The notes under the pieces are model-generated. The model was not told the origin of the DNA. It did not search any database and saw only the letters and a list, made by a program, of their open reading frames with translations. A stretch of DNA of 64,000 nt from an uncultured Alcaligenaceae bacterium (GTDB taxonomy: Bacteria > Pseudomonadota > Gammaproteobacteria > Burkholderiales > Burkholderiaceae_B), in the NCBI GenBank assembly GCA_937908115.1, contig CALEQZ010000050.1, forward strand, positions 1 through 64,000, read 5' to 3'. The translations under genes were made by a program, and so were the position numbers. Every line of letters begins with the position of its first letter. The stretch's first letter is position 1. Positions 45,565 through 53,669 of this stretch are shown here, piece after piece.

Positions 45565-46533
45565 TTATGGCGGGCCGACAAAATTCGATGCCTCGTCCAG
45601 CACCTCGGAGAGCGCGGCCAGGAAGCGGCGGGCTAGCAGCGGCGGCGGCGCCAGGTTCGAGTGCGTGGCCCAGATTTCCACCTTCGCCGCCGGGTCGATG
45701 GGACGCTGCACCACGTCCGAGCCCGGTGGGATGCTCCAGCGATCCAGCAACGCAGGCCCGAGCCCCTGCTGCACGAAAGCATGCGCGGTGACGGGCGAAT
45801 GCACTTCGATGGCCGCGGGATACACCGGTCCCGTGCCGAAGAAATCCTGCAAGGCCCAACCCAGCGGGGAGTCGGCCGGATAGCCGATCCAGGCCGCCGA
45901 GGAAAAATCCTGCGCACGGATCACCTCGCGCGCCGCCAGCCGGTGGCCGGGCGGCAGCGCGCAGACGATGCGGTCTTCGCCCATGCGCACCGAATCCAGG
46001 TTGGGATGGTCCGGCGCGTGCATCGAGATGCCGATATCGGCACGGCCGCTCAGGAAGTAACCCACCAGCTCATCGAAGGTCACGCTGCGGAAATCCACAC
46101 GGGCGCTGTGGTTGCGGGCACGAAAGCGGCGAAGCGCCAGGGGGATGAGCGCCTGGCCGAAGCTTGCGCTGGCCACCACGCGCAGCATGCCCGCACCGTT
46201 TCGGCCCAGGCTGGCAGCCAGGTCGTTGACGCGCTGGATGCCGCCGTATACGTGCTCGACTTCCTGGTACAGGCGGCGCGCCTCGGGCGTCGGCAGCAAG
46301 CGTCCCTTGGCGCGCTCGAACAGCGGGTAGCCCAGGCGGGTTTCGGTCAGCGCCAGCACCCGGCTGACCGCCGGCTGCGAAACGTGCAGCATGCGCCCGG
46401 CGCCGCTGATGGAGCCGGCCATCATGATGGCGCGGAAGACCTCGATCTGCCGCAGGCTCAGCGGCGGCCCCTGCCGGGCCTCGTGCCCGCAGAACTCGGG
46501 CGAAAGGTCTTGAAATTCCTCGCTATCGGTCAT
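45565..46533 (-). CDS. LysR-family regulator
   Basis: 322 aa. The winged helix includes AGSISGAGRMLHVSQPAVSRVL and the co-inducer domain begins near residue 110 (MLRVVASASFGQALIPLALRRF). It ends normally. An N-terminal acidic extension of about 25 residues precedes the LysR start. It lies between the carbamoylase and the divergent Bug gene, so control of either or both is likely. The effector is unknown. Full length, unlike the LysR remnant at the left edge. Confidence 0.88.
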   Translation of the reverse strand: MTDSEEFQDLSPEFCGHEARQGPPLSLRQIEVFRAIMMAGSISGAGRMLHVSQPAVSRVLALTETRLGYPLFERAKGRLLPTPEARRLYQEVEHVYGGIQRVNDLAASLGRNGAGMLRVVASASFGQALIPLALRRFRARNHSARVDFRSVTFDELVGYFLSGRADIGISMHAPDHPNLDSVRMGEDRIVCALPPGHRLAAREVIRAQDFSSAAWIGYPADSPLGWALQDFFGTGPVYPAAIEVHSPVTAHAFVQQGLGPALLDRWSIPPGSDVVQRPIDPAAKVEIWATHSNLAPPPLLARRFLAALSEVLDEASNFVGPP

Positions 46534-46654
46534 CTGGCGCCCCCCGCGCGATAACGGCCGATTATAGGGTCGGGACATTTTTCGATGAGGGCATGCGGCG
46601 GGGCCGGTGATAACCTGCCCCGGCTTTGCCAACACCGTCTCAAGGGGAAAAGAC

Positions 46655-47623
46655 ATGCATCGTACATTCGTCCGCTGCCTCGCCGCCCTGTCGCTGGCCG
46701 CCGGCATGACCGCCGTGGCGCACGCCTGGCCGGAGCGGCCCATCACCTTCGTCGTGCCGTCGGCCGCCGGCGGCTCGCCTGACGTGCTCTCGCGCGTGGT
46801 CACCACGCAGCTGTCCAAGGACCTGAATACGCCGGTCGTGGTGGAAAACCGGCCCGGCGCGGCCGGCAACATCGGCATCGAGCTGATCAAGCGCGCGGCG
46901 CCCGACGGCTACACGATCGGCTACGGCAACATCAACACACTGGCGGTCAACCGGTCGCTGTTCAACAAACTGCCCTACGACGTCGACCAGCACCTCGAAC
47001 CCGTCGCCCACTTATTCAACCTCTACAACGTCTTGATCGTGCCGGCGAACGCGCCGGACAAGTCGCTGCAGGACCTGGTCGACCGCGCGCGCGCCAATCC
47101 GGGCAAGTTGTCGTATGGCGCATCGGGCGTCGGCACCACCGGCCATATGGGCGGTGAGCTGTTCAAGGCCATGGCCAAGCTCGATGTGCACTTCATCCCC
47201 TACAACGGCGGTCCTGCCGCCATCCAGGATTTGCTGGGCAACCGGCTGGATTTCATCTTCGTGAACTCGTCCGAGGCGGTGCCGCTCATCCAGGCCGGCC
47301 GCGTCCGCGCACTGGGCGTCAGCAGCCGGCATCGCCTGCCGCTGCTGCCCGACGTCGCCACGCTGGACGAGCAAGGCATCGCGGGATACGAGACCGTGTC
47401 CTGGGGCGGCGTGGTCGCGCCCAAGGGCACGCCGGCGGACGTGATCGAAAAACTCAACGCGTCGATCAACGCTGCCTTGCGCGAGCCGCCGGTCGTCGAA
47501 GGGTTGGCCAAGCTCGGCGCCGAGCCGGCCCAGGGATCGCCCGCCGACTTCAAGCGGCTGATCGACGATGAGACGCTCAAGTGGCGCCGCATCATCGAAG
47601 ACGCCGGCATCGAGAAGCTCTGA
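46655..47623 (+). CDS. Bug-family TTT solute-binding protein
   Basis: 322 aa. A signal peptide ends at AHA near residue 24, followed by WPERPITFVVPSAAGG, the standard Bug opening, then PGAAGNIGIELIKRA, LSYGASGVGTTGHM and APKGTPADVIEKLN. It is a periplasmic substrate receptor for a tripartite tricarboxylate or related uptake system; no TctAB membrane genes are in the window, so like many Bug proteins it is an orphan. AAGGGGA lies about seven bases before ATG 46655. It starts an operon with D-aminoacylase (14 bp gap) and racemase, so its ligand may be an N-acylated or D-amino acid. Confidence 0.9.
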   Translation: MHRTFVRCLAALSLAAGMTAVAHAWPERPITFVVPSAAGGSPDVLSRVVTTQLSKDLNTPVVVENRPGAAGNIGIELIKRAAPDGYTIGYGNINTLAVNRSLFNKLPYDVDQHLEPVAHLFNLYNVLIVPANAPDKSLQDLVDRARANPGKLSYGASGVGTTGHMGGELFKAMAKLDVHFIPYNGGPAAIQDLLGNRLDFIFVNSSEAVPLIQAGRVRALGVSSRHRLPLLPDVATLDEQGIAGYETVSWGGVVAPKGTPADVIEKLNASINAALREPPVVEGLAKLGAEPAQGSPADFKRLIDDETLKWRRIIEDAGIEKL

Positions 47624-47637
47624 ACCGGCGGCCAGGC

Positions 47638-49077
47638 ATGCGCGCAGACCTCATCTTCGCCGATGCGACCGTCGTCGACGGCAGCGGCCAGGCGCGGTTT
47701 CGCGCCCACATCGCCGTGCAGGGCGATCGCATCGTGCAAGTCGGCGACTTCGCCATCCCGCCGCAAACGCCCGTGGTGGACGCTTCGGGCTTGGTCGCCG
47801 CCCCGGGTTTCATCGACTCGCACACCCACGACGACGGGTATTTGCTCGCCCACCCGGACATGACGCCCAAGGTATCCCAGGGCGTGACGACCGTGGTGAC
47901 CGGCAACTGCGGCATCAGCCTCGCCCCATGGACGGGCGGCGGCGACATCCCGCAACCGCTGGATTTGCTCGGTCCGGCGCAGTTGTTCCGGTTTGCGACG
48001 TTTGCCGAGTGGATCGCCGCGCTGCGCGCCGCACCAGCGGCAGTCAACGTGGTGCCGCTGGTGGGCCACACCACGCTGCGCGTGGTGACGATGTCCGACG
48101 TCTCGCGCCCCGCCGACGCGCAAGAGATCGCACACATGCAGGCCCTGGTGGACCAGGCGCTGCAAGCTGGTGCGTTCGGCGTATCGACCGGGACCTTCTA
48201 TCCGCCGGCGGCAGCCGCACCCACCGAGGAAATCATCCAGGCCTGCGAGCCGCTGCGCGTGCGAGGCGGGGTGTATGCCACCCACTTGCGCGACGAGGGC
48301 GACCATATCCTGCCCGCCATGCACGAAGCCTTGGAGATCGGCCGCGCCTTGGGCTGCCGCGTGGTGTTCTCGCACCACAAGGTGGTCGGCGCGCGCAACC
48401 ATGGCCGCACGCGCGAAACGCTGGCACTGATCACGCAGGCAGCCGAGCATCAGCCGGTTTGCCTGGACTGCCATCCTTATCCGGCGACCTCGACCATGTT
48501 GCGGCTGGATCGCGTGCGCCTGGCCGAACGCACGCTGGTGACCTGGTCCAAAGGCTATCCGGCCGCCACCGGGCGCGACTTCGCCGAGGTCATGCGCGAA
48601 CTCGGCACGGACGACGCCGGCGCCGTGCAGCGGTTGTCGCCCGCCGGCGCGATTTACTTCCTCATGGATCCCGAAGACGTCAAGCGCATCTTCCGCCATC
48701 CCCTAACCATGGTCGGTTCCGACGGCCTGCCATTCGACCCGCATCCGCACCCGCGGCAGTGGGGCACGTTCACCAACGTGCTGCGCGCCATGGTGCGCGA
48801 GCAGAACTTGCTGACGCTGGAGACGGCCATCCATCGCATGACCGGCCTGGCGGCCAGCCAGTACGGACTTTCCGGGCGGGGGCTGCTGCGCCCCGGGCAC
48901 TACGCCGACATCGTGCTATTCGACCCGCAAGCCGTGACGGATACCGCCACCTTCGACGAGCCGCGCCAAGTCAGCCGCGGCATACATGGCGTCTGGGTCA
49001 ACGGCCAGCAGGTATGGGACGGGCGGCAGGCCGGCACGGCACGCCCCGGGCGGGTGCTGGAGCGTGCCTGGCGATGA
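47638..49077 (+). CDS. N-acyl-D-amino-acid deacylase
   Basis: 479 aa amidohydrolase. Metal ligands His62 and His64 are in GFIDSHTHDD, Cys91 is in TGNCGIS, FSHHKVVG supplies further ligands, and GSDGLPFDPHPHPRQ carries the catalytic Asp; GRGLLRPGHYADIVLFD is the usual amidohydrolase end. It removes the acyl group from N-acyl-D-amino acids. ATG 47638 has GGCGG-like sequence upstream and follows the Bug gene by 14 bp. It overlaps the racemase gene by 4 bp. The Cys in place of a carboxylated Lys is typical of D-aminoacylases. Confidence 0.9.
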   Translation: MRADLIFADATVVDGSGQARFRAHIAVQGDRIVQVGDFAIPPQTPVVDASGLVAAPGFIDSHTHDDGYLLAHPDMTPKVSQGVTTVVTGNCGISLAPWTGGGDIPQPLDLLGPAQLFRFATFAEWIAALRAAPAAVNVVPLVGHTTLRVVTMSDVSRPADAQEIAHMQALVDQALQAGAFGVSTGTFYPPAAAAPTEEIIQACEPLRVRGGVYATHLRDEGDHILPAMHEALEIGRALGCRVVFSHHKVVGARNHGRTRETLALITQAAEHQPVCLDCHPYPATSTMLRLDRVRLAERTLVTWSKGYPAATGRDFAEVMRELGTDDAGAVQRLSPAGAIYFLMDPEDVKRIFRHPLTMVGSDGLPFDPHPHPRQWGTFTNVLRAMVREQNLLTLETAIHRMTGLAASQYGLSGRGLLRPGHYADIVLFDPQAVTDTATFDEPRQVSRGIHGVWVNGQQVWDGRQAGTARPGRVLERAWR

Positions 49078-49808
49078 AGGCCGATGTTGGCGGGTACTTG
49101 GGCGTGCTCGGCGGCATGGGACCGCTGGCCGGTGCGGCCTTCGCGATGCGGCTGGTGGCGCTGACGCCCGCAACGCGCGACCAGGACCACATCCCTACGC
49201 TGCTACACAATGATCCGCGCATCCCCGACCGCAGCGATGCGCGCATGCGCGGCGGGCCGGATCCCCTGCCCTACATGCTGGCCGGATTGCGACGGCTGCA
49301 GGCTGCCGGCGCGAGCCTGGTCGCGATCCCGTGCAACACCGCCCACCTGTGGTACGACCAGCTCGCGGCCGCGGCATCGGTGCCCGTGCTGCACATCGTC
49401 GATGCGGTCGTGCAGGATTTGTGCGGGATGGGCATTGTGCGCGGCTGCATCGGACTGATGGGCACGCCCGCCACGCTGGCGCTGGGCCTGTACCAGGACA
49501 GGCTGCGGCGCCATGGCTACCGCTGCATCGTCCCGGACGAAGACGACATCGAACGCGGTTGCGTGGCGCCGATCCGCGCGGTCAAGGCGAACCAGCCGGC
49601 CGCAGCGCTGGCACCCGCAGCCGAATGCGCTCGGCGCTTGCGCGCGCGCGGCGCCGACGCCGTCGTGCTGGGCTGCACGGAATTGCCCTTGGCCCTGCCC
49701 CACGGCCACCGGGCGCAGCTGGACGTGCCGCTGACCGATTCCATCGACGCGCTGGCGCGCGCAGCCATCCAGGCCTACGGCCGCACGCCATTGCTGCAGG
49801 CAGCCTGA
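49074..49808 (+). CDS. Aspartate/glutamate racemase family
   Basis: 244 aa. Two catalytic cysteines are present, Cys87 (IPCNTAH) and Cys201 (LGCTELPL), with GVLGGMGPLA at the N terminus, matching cofactor-independent aspartate racemases. It interconverts L- and D-aspartate or glutamate. ATG 49074 overlaps the deacylase stop (ATGA). Together they could release D-aspartate or D-glutamate and racemise it for catabolism. The C terminus is normal in length. Confidence 0.88.
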   Translation: MKADVGGYLGVLGGMGPLAGAAFAMRLVALTPATRDQDHIPTLLHNDPRIPDRSDARMRGGPDPLPYMLAGLRRLQAAGASLVAIPCNTAHLWYDQLAAAASVPVLHIVDAVVQDLCGMGIVRGCIGLMGTPATLALGLYQDRLRRHGYRCIVPDEDDIERGCVAPIRAVKANQPAAALAPAAECARRLRARGADAVVLGCTELPLALPHGHRAQLDVPLTDSIDALARAAIQAYGRTPLLQAA

Positions 49809-49829
49809 CCGCGCGCGGCCCCTGCGCGA

Positions 49830-51044
49830 CTAGCGCGGCGACACGCGCAGCAGCTTCCCGTTCGCCGCGTCGGTCAGCACGTACAAGTGCCCGTCGGGAC
49901 CGACGCGGACATCCCGGATCCGTTCGCGCCGGTCGGCCAGCAGGCGCTCCTCGGCCGTCACGCGCTCGCCATCGAGCGACAGGCGGATCAATGCGGCGCC
50001 GGCCAGGGCGCCGACGAAAAGCGACCCGCGCCATTGTGGGTGGCGGTCCGCGTCGTAAAACGCCATGCCGCTGATCGCGGGGGACTGGGGCCAGTAGTAC
50101 ACCGGCGGCTCGATGCCCGGCGCCTCGGCGCCGCGCGCTTCCGGGATGGGCCGCCCGGAATAGTCCATGCCGTAGGTGACGATGGGCCAACCGTAATTGC
50201 CGCCAGGCTTGGGGATGTTGATCTCGTCACCGCCGCGCGGGCCGTGTTCGTGCAGCCACACCGCGCCGGTGCGGGGATGCACGGCCAGGCCTTGCGGATT
50301 GCGGTGGCCGTAGGACCATATCTCGGGACGGGCACCCGCGCGGCCCACGAAGGGGTTGCCGGCCGGCACGCTGCCGTCGGCGTGAATGCGCACCAGCTTG
50401 CCCTGCAGCTTGCCCAGGTCCTGCGCCGCCGGGCGTTGGTTGTTTTCGCCCAGGGCGATGAAAAGATGGCCGTCGCGGTCGAAGGCCAACCGGGAGCCGA
50501 AATGCATGCCGGTCGACAGTTTGGGCTGCTGCTGGAAAATGCGTGCAAAGCCTTCCAGGCGGGACATATCCTCGGCCAGCCGGCCGCGCCCGACGGCCGT
50601 GCTCAACCGCCCGTCTCGCCCCGCCTCGGCATACGCCAGGTAAACGAGGCGGTCGCGCGCAAACGACGGCGACAGCGCCACATCGAGCAGCCCGCCCTGC
50701 CCCTGGGCGGCCACGCGCGGTACGCCCGCCAGGGGTTCGGACAGGCCCGTGCCGGCACGCCAGCGGCGCAGCGCGCCCGTCCGCTCGGTGATGAGCAGGG
50801 ATCCATCCGGCAGGAAGGCCAGCGCCCACGGATGCGACAGCCCCGCGGCCAACGCTTCCACCCGCGCCTGGCCAACCGAGGCGGCTTGCGCCCGGTTGGG
50901 CGGCGCATCCTGGCCCGCGGCCCGGGCTGGCGGCCCGGCAAGCGTCGCGGCGGCCAATCCGATTGCAACGCCGAGACCTGCCAATGCGCGCCCCCGCCCA
51001 CCGTGCGAGCGGCTGGCCTGTCCGCGATCAAGGCAATGCTGCAT
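49830..51044 (-). CDS. PQQ-dependent aldose sugar dehydrogenase (soluble type)
   Basis: 404 aa. An N-terminal signal peptide (hydrophobic to about residue 43) leads to a six-bladed propeller: LSHPWALAFLPDGSLLITERTG, GLLDVALSPSF, GSRLAFDRDGHLFIALG and HGPRGGDEINIPKPGGNYGWP are hallmarks of Asd/YliI-like soluble glucose dehydrogenases. It oxidises aldoses in the periplasm with PQQ. ATG 51044 has AAGGA seven bases upstream; the open frame extends to 51152 without family similarity. It is divergent from the GST gene. No pqq genes are in the window. Confidence 0.88.
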   Translation of the reverse strand: MQHCLDRGQASRSHGGRGRALAGLGVAIGLAAATLAGPPARAAGQDAPPNRAQAASVGQARVEALAAGLSHPWALAFLPDGSLLITERTGALRRWRAGTGLSEPLAGVPRVAAQGQGGLLDVALSPSFARDRLVYLAYAEAGRDGRLSTAVGRGRLAEDMSRLEGFARIFQQQPKLSTGMHFGSRLAFDRDGHLFIALGENNQRPAAQDLGKLQGKLVRIHADGSVPAGNPFVGRAGARPEIWSYGHRNPQGLAVHPRTGAVWLHEHGPRGGDEINIPKPGGNYGWPIVTYGMDYSGRPIPEARGAEAPGIEPPVYYWPQSPAISGMAFYDADRHPQWRGSLFVGALAGAALIRLSLDGERVTAEERLLADRRERIRDVRVGPDGHLYVLTDAANGKLLRVSPR

Positions 51045-51150
51045 GGCCGGTTCCTTGTCGAAAACGCGCGCCGCTGCAACCGGCACGCCGCGCTTTGCGT
51101 ACCATATGTCTTTTTGGCGCAGTGCGCCTGCATTCGGAGGAAGCCATTCC

Positions 51151-51768
51151 ATGAAACTGTACTACCTGCCTGGCGCGTGCTCGCTGGCCCCGCACATCGT
51201 GCTCGAATGGCTGGGCAAACCCTACCAAACCGAAGAGGTCGCCCGTGACGCGCTGAAGTCCCCGGCCTACCTGGCGATCAACCCGCTGGGCGCCGTGCCG
51301 GCGCTGGCCGACGGCGACTGGGTGCTGACGCAAAACGTCGCCATCCTGGAATACCTGGCCGAACAAGCACCCGAATCCGGCCTGCTGGGCGACGGCAGCC
51401 CGCGCTCGCGCGCCGAAGTCCGCCGCTGGCTGGGATTCGTCAATTCCGACGTGCACAGGACCTACGGCATGGTGTTCCGTGCCGCCGAGATGGTGCCGGG
51501 CGAGGCGGCGCAACACGCCCTGCAGGCCAACGCCGCCGCGCGCTTGCGCCAGCTGTACGAAGTGGCCGACCGCCAGTTGGCCAAGGGCACGTACCTGACC
51601 GGGGACCGTCCCTCCGTCGCCGATCCCTACCTGTACGTGACACTTCGCTGGGCCCGCGCCAAGTCGATCGATTTGTCCGGGCTGGATAACTTGGCGCGCT
51701 TTTTTGCGACGATGGGCGCCGATCCCGGCGTGCAGGCCGCGCTCAAGGCCGAAGGCCTGGAGCCCTGA
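51151..51768 (+). CDS. Glutathione S-transferase (beta class)
   Basis: 205 aa. KLYYLPGACSLAPHI carries Cys10, the mark of beta-class bacterial GSTs. The thioredoxin-like domain has PLGAVPALADGD and QNVAILEYLAEQ; the helical domain has DRPSVADPYLYVTLRWA. It conjugates glutathione to electrophiles or reduces disulfides. GGAGG lies ten bases before ATG 51151. It stands alone, divergent from the sugar dehydrogenase. A GCGCCGC-CGAT-GCGGCGC hairpin (51775-51792) follows the stop. Confidence 0.9.
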   Translation: MKLYYLPGACSLAPHIVLEWLGKPYQTEEVARDALKSPAYLAINPLGAVPALADGDWVLTQNVAILEYLAEQAPESGLLGDGSPRSRAEVRRWLGFVNSDVHRTYGMVFRAAEMVPGEAAQHALQANAAARLRQLYEVADRQLAKGTYLTGDRPSVADPYLYVTLRWARAKSIDLSGLDNLARFFATMGADPGVQAALKAEGLEP

Positions 51769-51774
51769 AAAGAT

Positions 51775-51792
51775 GCGCCGCCGATGCGGCGC
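51775..51792 (+). terminator. Hairpin after the GST gene
   Basis: A perfect 7-bp stem with a 4-base loop starts seven bases after the stop codon. No U tract follows, so it may act only as an mRNA end stabiliser. The remaining sequence to 51963 shows no gene. Confidence 0.35.
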
Positions 51793-51963
51793 CTCCGGGA
51801 AGCGAAACACGAAGAGATTGAACCGAGCCGCTGCGGGCGGCGGCCCATGACGGTACGAGCCCGTGCCGTCATGTGCCGTTGCGCCCGCCCGGCAAGTCAG
51901 CGAAGCTCATGGTGCACGGCCTGCGGCGTTGTGCGATCGCCAACCGGAAGGACGGGAGGCCTG

Positions 51964-52779
51964 TCAACGTGGTCCAGGCGATGTCGGCTTGAACCGGGAA
52001 AGCAGGACAAGAACAATCGTCGTAGCCAGCGAGACAGACAGCGCGAGGATAAAGGCCGCGGCGACCGGCATGCGGGGGATCGCGACTGCGAGCATGGCGC
52101 AAAACGCGGCTAGGCTAATGGTGCCGAAGATCGCTGAGTGCAGTGTGGTAGCGGCCACTTGCGCACCGAACTGCTCGTGGATGGTGACCGACAGTACGGT
52201 GTATCCAATCGGGAATGCCAGCAGCAATCCCGAAGCGGTTGGCCCGAGCCGGTTCGCTGCCGCCGTGATGGCGGCCACGAGTAGACCCGCCAGGGCACCA
52301 CGCAGGAAAAGCAGGCCCAAGTTGTCTGCGCGCGGGTGGTTGACCGCTCTTTGTACGAACGTCGCGCCCAGCTTGCGCGTAACCGCCGTGACGCCCGCGA
52401 ACAGGGCAATGCCGAGCAATGCTTGCGGCGGCAACATCCGGATGAGCGCGATGGCCGTGCCCCATGCAGCCAACGCCGCAAGCAGCGAAACCGCCGGGCC
52501 CGCGCGTCGCGCAGCGACGATGTACGCGAGCAGAAAGAGCTGCGTCGCGCACAGCGACAGCAGCGAATAGGCCGCCGCACTTGCCGCGAAATCAGGCGGC
52601 GCCTGCATGGCCAGGAAGAGAAAACCCGGCCCGAGAACGATAGGCAATCCTGCCAGCGCACCGCCGACGATCGGCCCGAGCCGGCCGACCGCGACCGCAA
52701 CGCCGATCACGACGAACGCCGTTGCCGCCATCCGGATCAAAAGCGGGACGACGGGTAGATCCAGGAGGGACAAAGACAT
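51964..52779 (-). CDS. Integral membrane protein with two repeated halves
   Basis: 271 aa with about eight hydrophobic helices and no recognised motif. The two halves repeat: RLGPIVGGALAGLPI (33-47) and RLGPTASGLLLAFPI (177-191) lie 144 residues apart in matching helices, so the protein probably arose by duplication, as in many transporters. I do not recognise the family. ATG 52779 begins at a normal hydrophobic N terminus; the ribosome site is weak. It is divergent from a TetR gene whose operator lies in the shared intergenic region, so it may be regulated with it. A small-molecule transporter is a reasonable guess only. Confidence 0.75.
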   Translation of the reverse strand: MSLSLLDLPVVPLLIRMAATAFVVIGVAVAVGRLGPIVGGALAGLPIVLGPGFLFLAMQAPPDFAASAAAYSLLSLCATQLFLLAYIVAARRAGPAVSLLAALAAWGTAIALIRMLPPQALLGIALFAGVTAVTRKLGATFVQRAVNHPRADNLGLLFLRGALAGLLVAAITAAANRLGPTASGLLLAFPIGYTVLSVTIHEQFGAQVAATTLHSAIFGTISLAAFCAMLAVAIPRMPVAAAFILALSVSLATTIVLVLLSRFKPTSPGPR

Positions 52780-52949
52780 GATTGCTCGTCGTGAATCTGG
52801 GGGACGCCCTTGGCGAAACGACCCGCCGGGCAAAATTGCTGCAGCGATCAAGCCAGTCATGCACGGACATCAGGAATTGGTCCAAGCCCCCAAAACCTTG
52901 TGTCATGCCGTGGCGCTTCCGCGACCGGGCGCGAAAGATCCGCTTGTTG

Positions 52950-52978
52950 TTGACGCTTCAGGAGCGGCATTGTACAGT
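52950..52978 (+). promoter_or_regulatory. Promoter of the second tetR gene
   Basis: TTGACG (52950-52955) and TACAGT (52973-52978) are separated by exactly 17 bp. The start point would fall inside the operator immediately downstream, as expected for autorepression. Confidence 0.6.
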
Positions 52979-52980
52979 GG

Positions 52981-52998
52981 TTGGAACGATCATTCCAG
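52981..52998. promoter_or_regulatory. TetR operator copy 1
   Basis: TTGGAACGATCATTCCAG is an inverted repeat of the type YTGGAAYG-N2-CRTTCCAR. A near-identical site lies at 53652-53669. It sits two bases after the -10 box of the tetR promoter and in the region shared with the divergent membrane-protein gene. Confidence 0.65.
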
Positions 52999-53012
52999 TT
53001 ATCCAAATCGCC

Positions 53013-53594
53013 ATGCGCACCAAGGACTTCGAGCCTGATGAAATTGCCGACGCGGCGATGCGCGTGTTCTGGCAGCGTGGCTATGCCGCGACGTCGATCC
53101 AGGATCTGGTAGAGGGCACGGGGCTGTCGCGCAGCAGCCTGTACAACACCTTCAAGAACAAGCAGGGGCTGTACCAGCAGGCGCTGCGCCGCTACGAGGC
53201 CGTGACCATGGCAAACGTAGCATTGCTCTCTGGCGCCGGCTCGCCCCGGGAATTGATCAGGCAGCTGCTGCTGCGCATTGCCGAGGACGAACTGGGCGAT
53301 CCGCAACGGCGCGGATGCCTCGCTGCCAATGCCGCGTTGGAGCTGGCTGGACAGGACCCAGCCGTGGCCGAGTGGGTGGCACACAACTTCCAGCGCCTGC
53401 AAAAGGCGCTGGAAAAACTCATTCAGCGGGGGCAGCAATCCGGCGAGATCGCCGCGACCAGAAACCCTCGTGCCCTGGCGCGCTTTTTCGTCAACACCAT
53501 ACAGGGCATGCGGGTACTTGGCAAAGGCAGCCCGCCGGCGCAGCGTCGGCAATGCCTGATGGATGTCATCGAGGTGGCGCTTGACACGCTGTAG
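53013..53594 (+). CDS. TetR-family regulator
   Basis: 193 aa. The helix-turn-helix is GYAATSIQDLVEGTGLSRSSLYNTFKNK (about 24-51), typical of the AcrR/TetR group. The C-terminal domain includes GCLAANAALELAGQDPAVAEWV, common in TetR proteins that sense electrophiles or small organics. ATG 53013 follows the operator by 14 bases. A matching operator precedes the downstream dehydrogenase, so it likely controls itself, that gene and perhaps the divergent membrane protein. A terminator-like hairpin follows the stop. Confidence 0.88.
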   Translation: MRTKDFEPDEIADAAMRVFWQRGYAATSIQDLVEGTGLSRSSLYNTFKNKQGLYQQALRRYEAVTMANVALLSGAGSPRELIRQLLLRIAEDELGDPQRRGCLAANAALELAGQDPAVAEWVAHNFQRLQKALEKLIQRGQQSGEIAATRNPRALARFFVNTIQGMRVLGKGSPPAQRRQCLMDVIEVALDTL

Positions 53595-53599
53595 CGATC

Positions 53600-53643
53600 A
53601 ACCCGGGCCGCCGTACCCGATTCGGCGCCGCGGGTTTTTCTTT
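53600..53643 (+). terminator. Probable terminator after tetR
   Basis: AACCCG (53600-53605) pairs with CGGGTT (53631-53636), with an inner imperfect CGCCG/CGGCG stem, followed by TTTTTCTTT. The interior has mismatches. Confidence 0.5.
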
Positions 53644-53651
53644 GGTCAATA

Positions 53652-53669
53652 TTGGAACGAACATTCCCA
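53652..53669. promoter_or_regulatory. TetR operator copy 2
   Basis: TTGGAACGAACATTCCCA repeats the operator found before tetR, with two or three differences outside the TGGAACG/CATTCC core. It follows a CAATAT -10-like box and precedes the ribosome site of the dehydrogenase gene. Confidence 0.65.
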
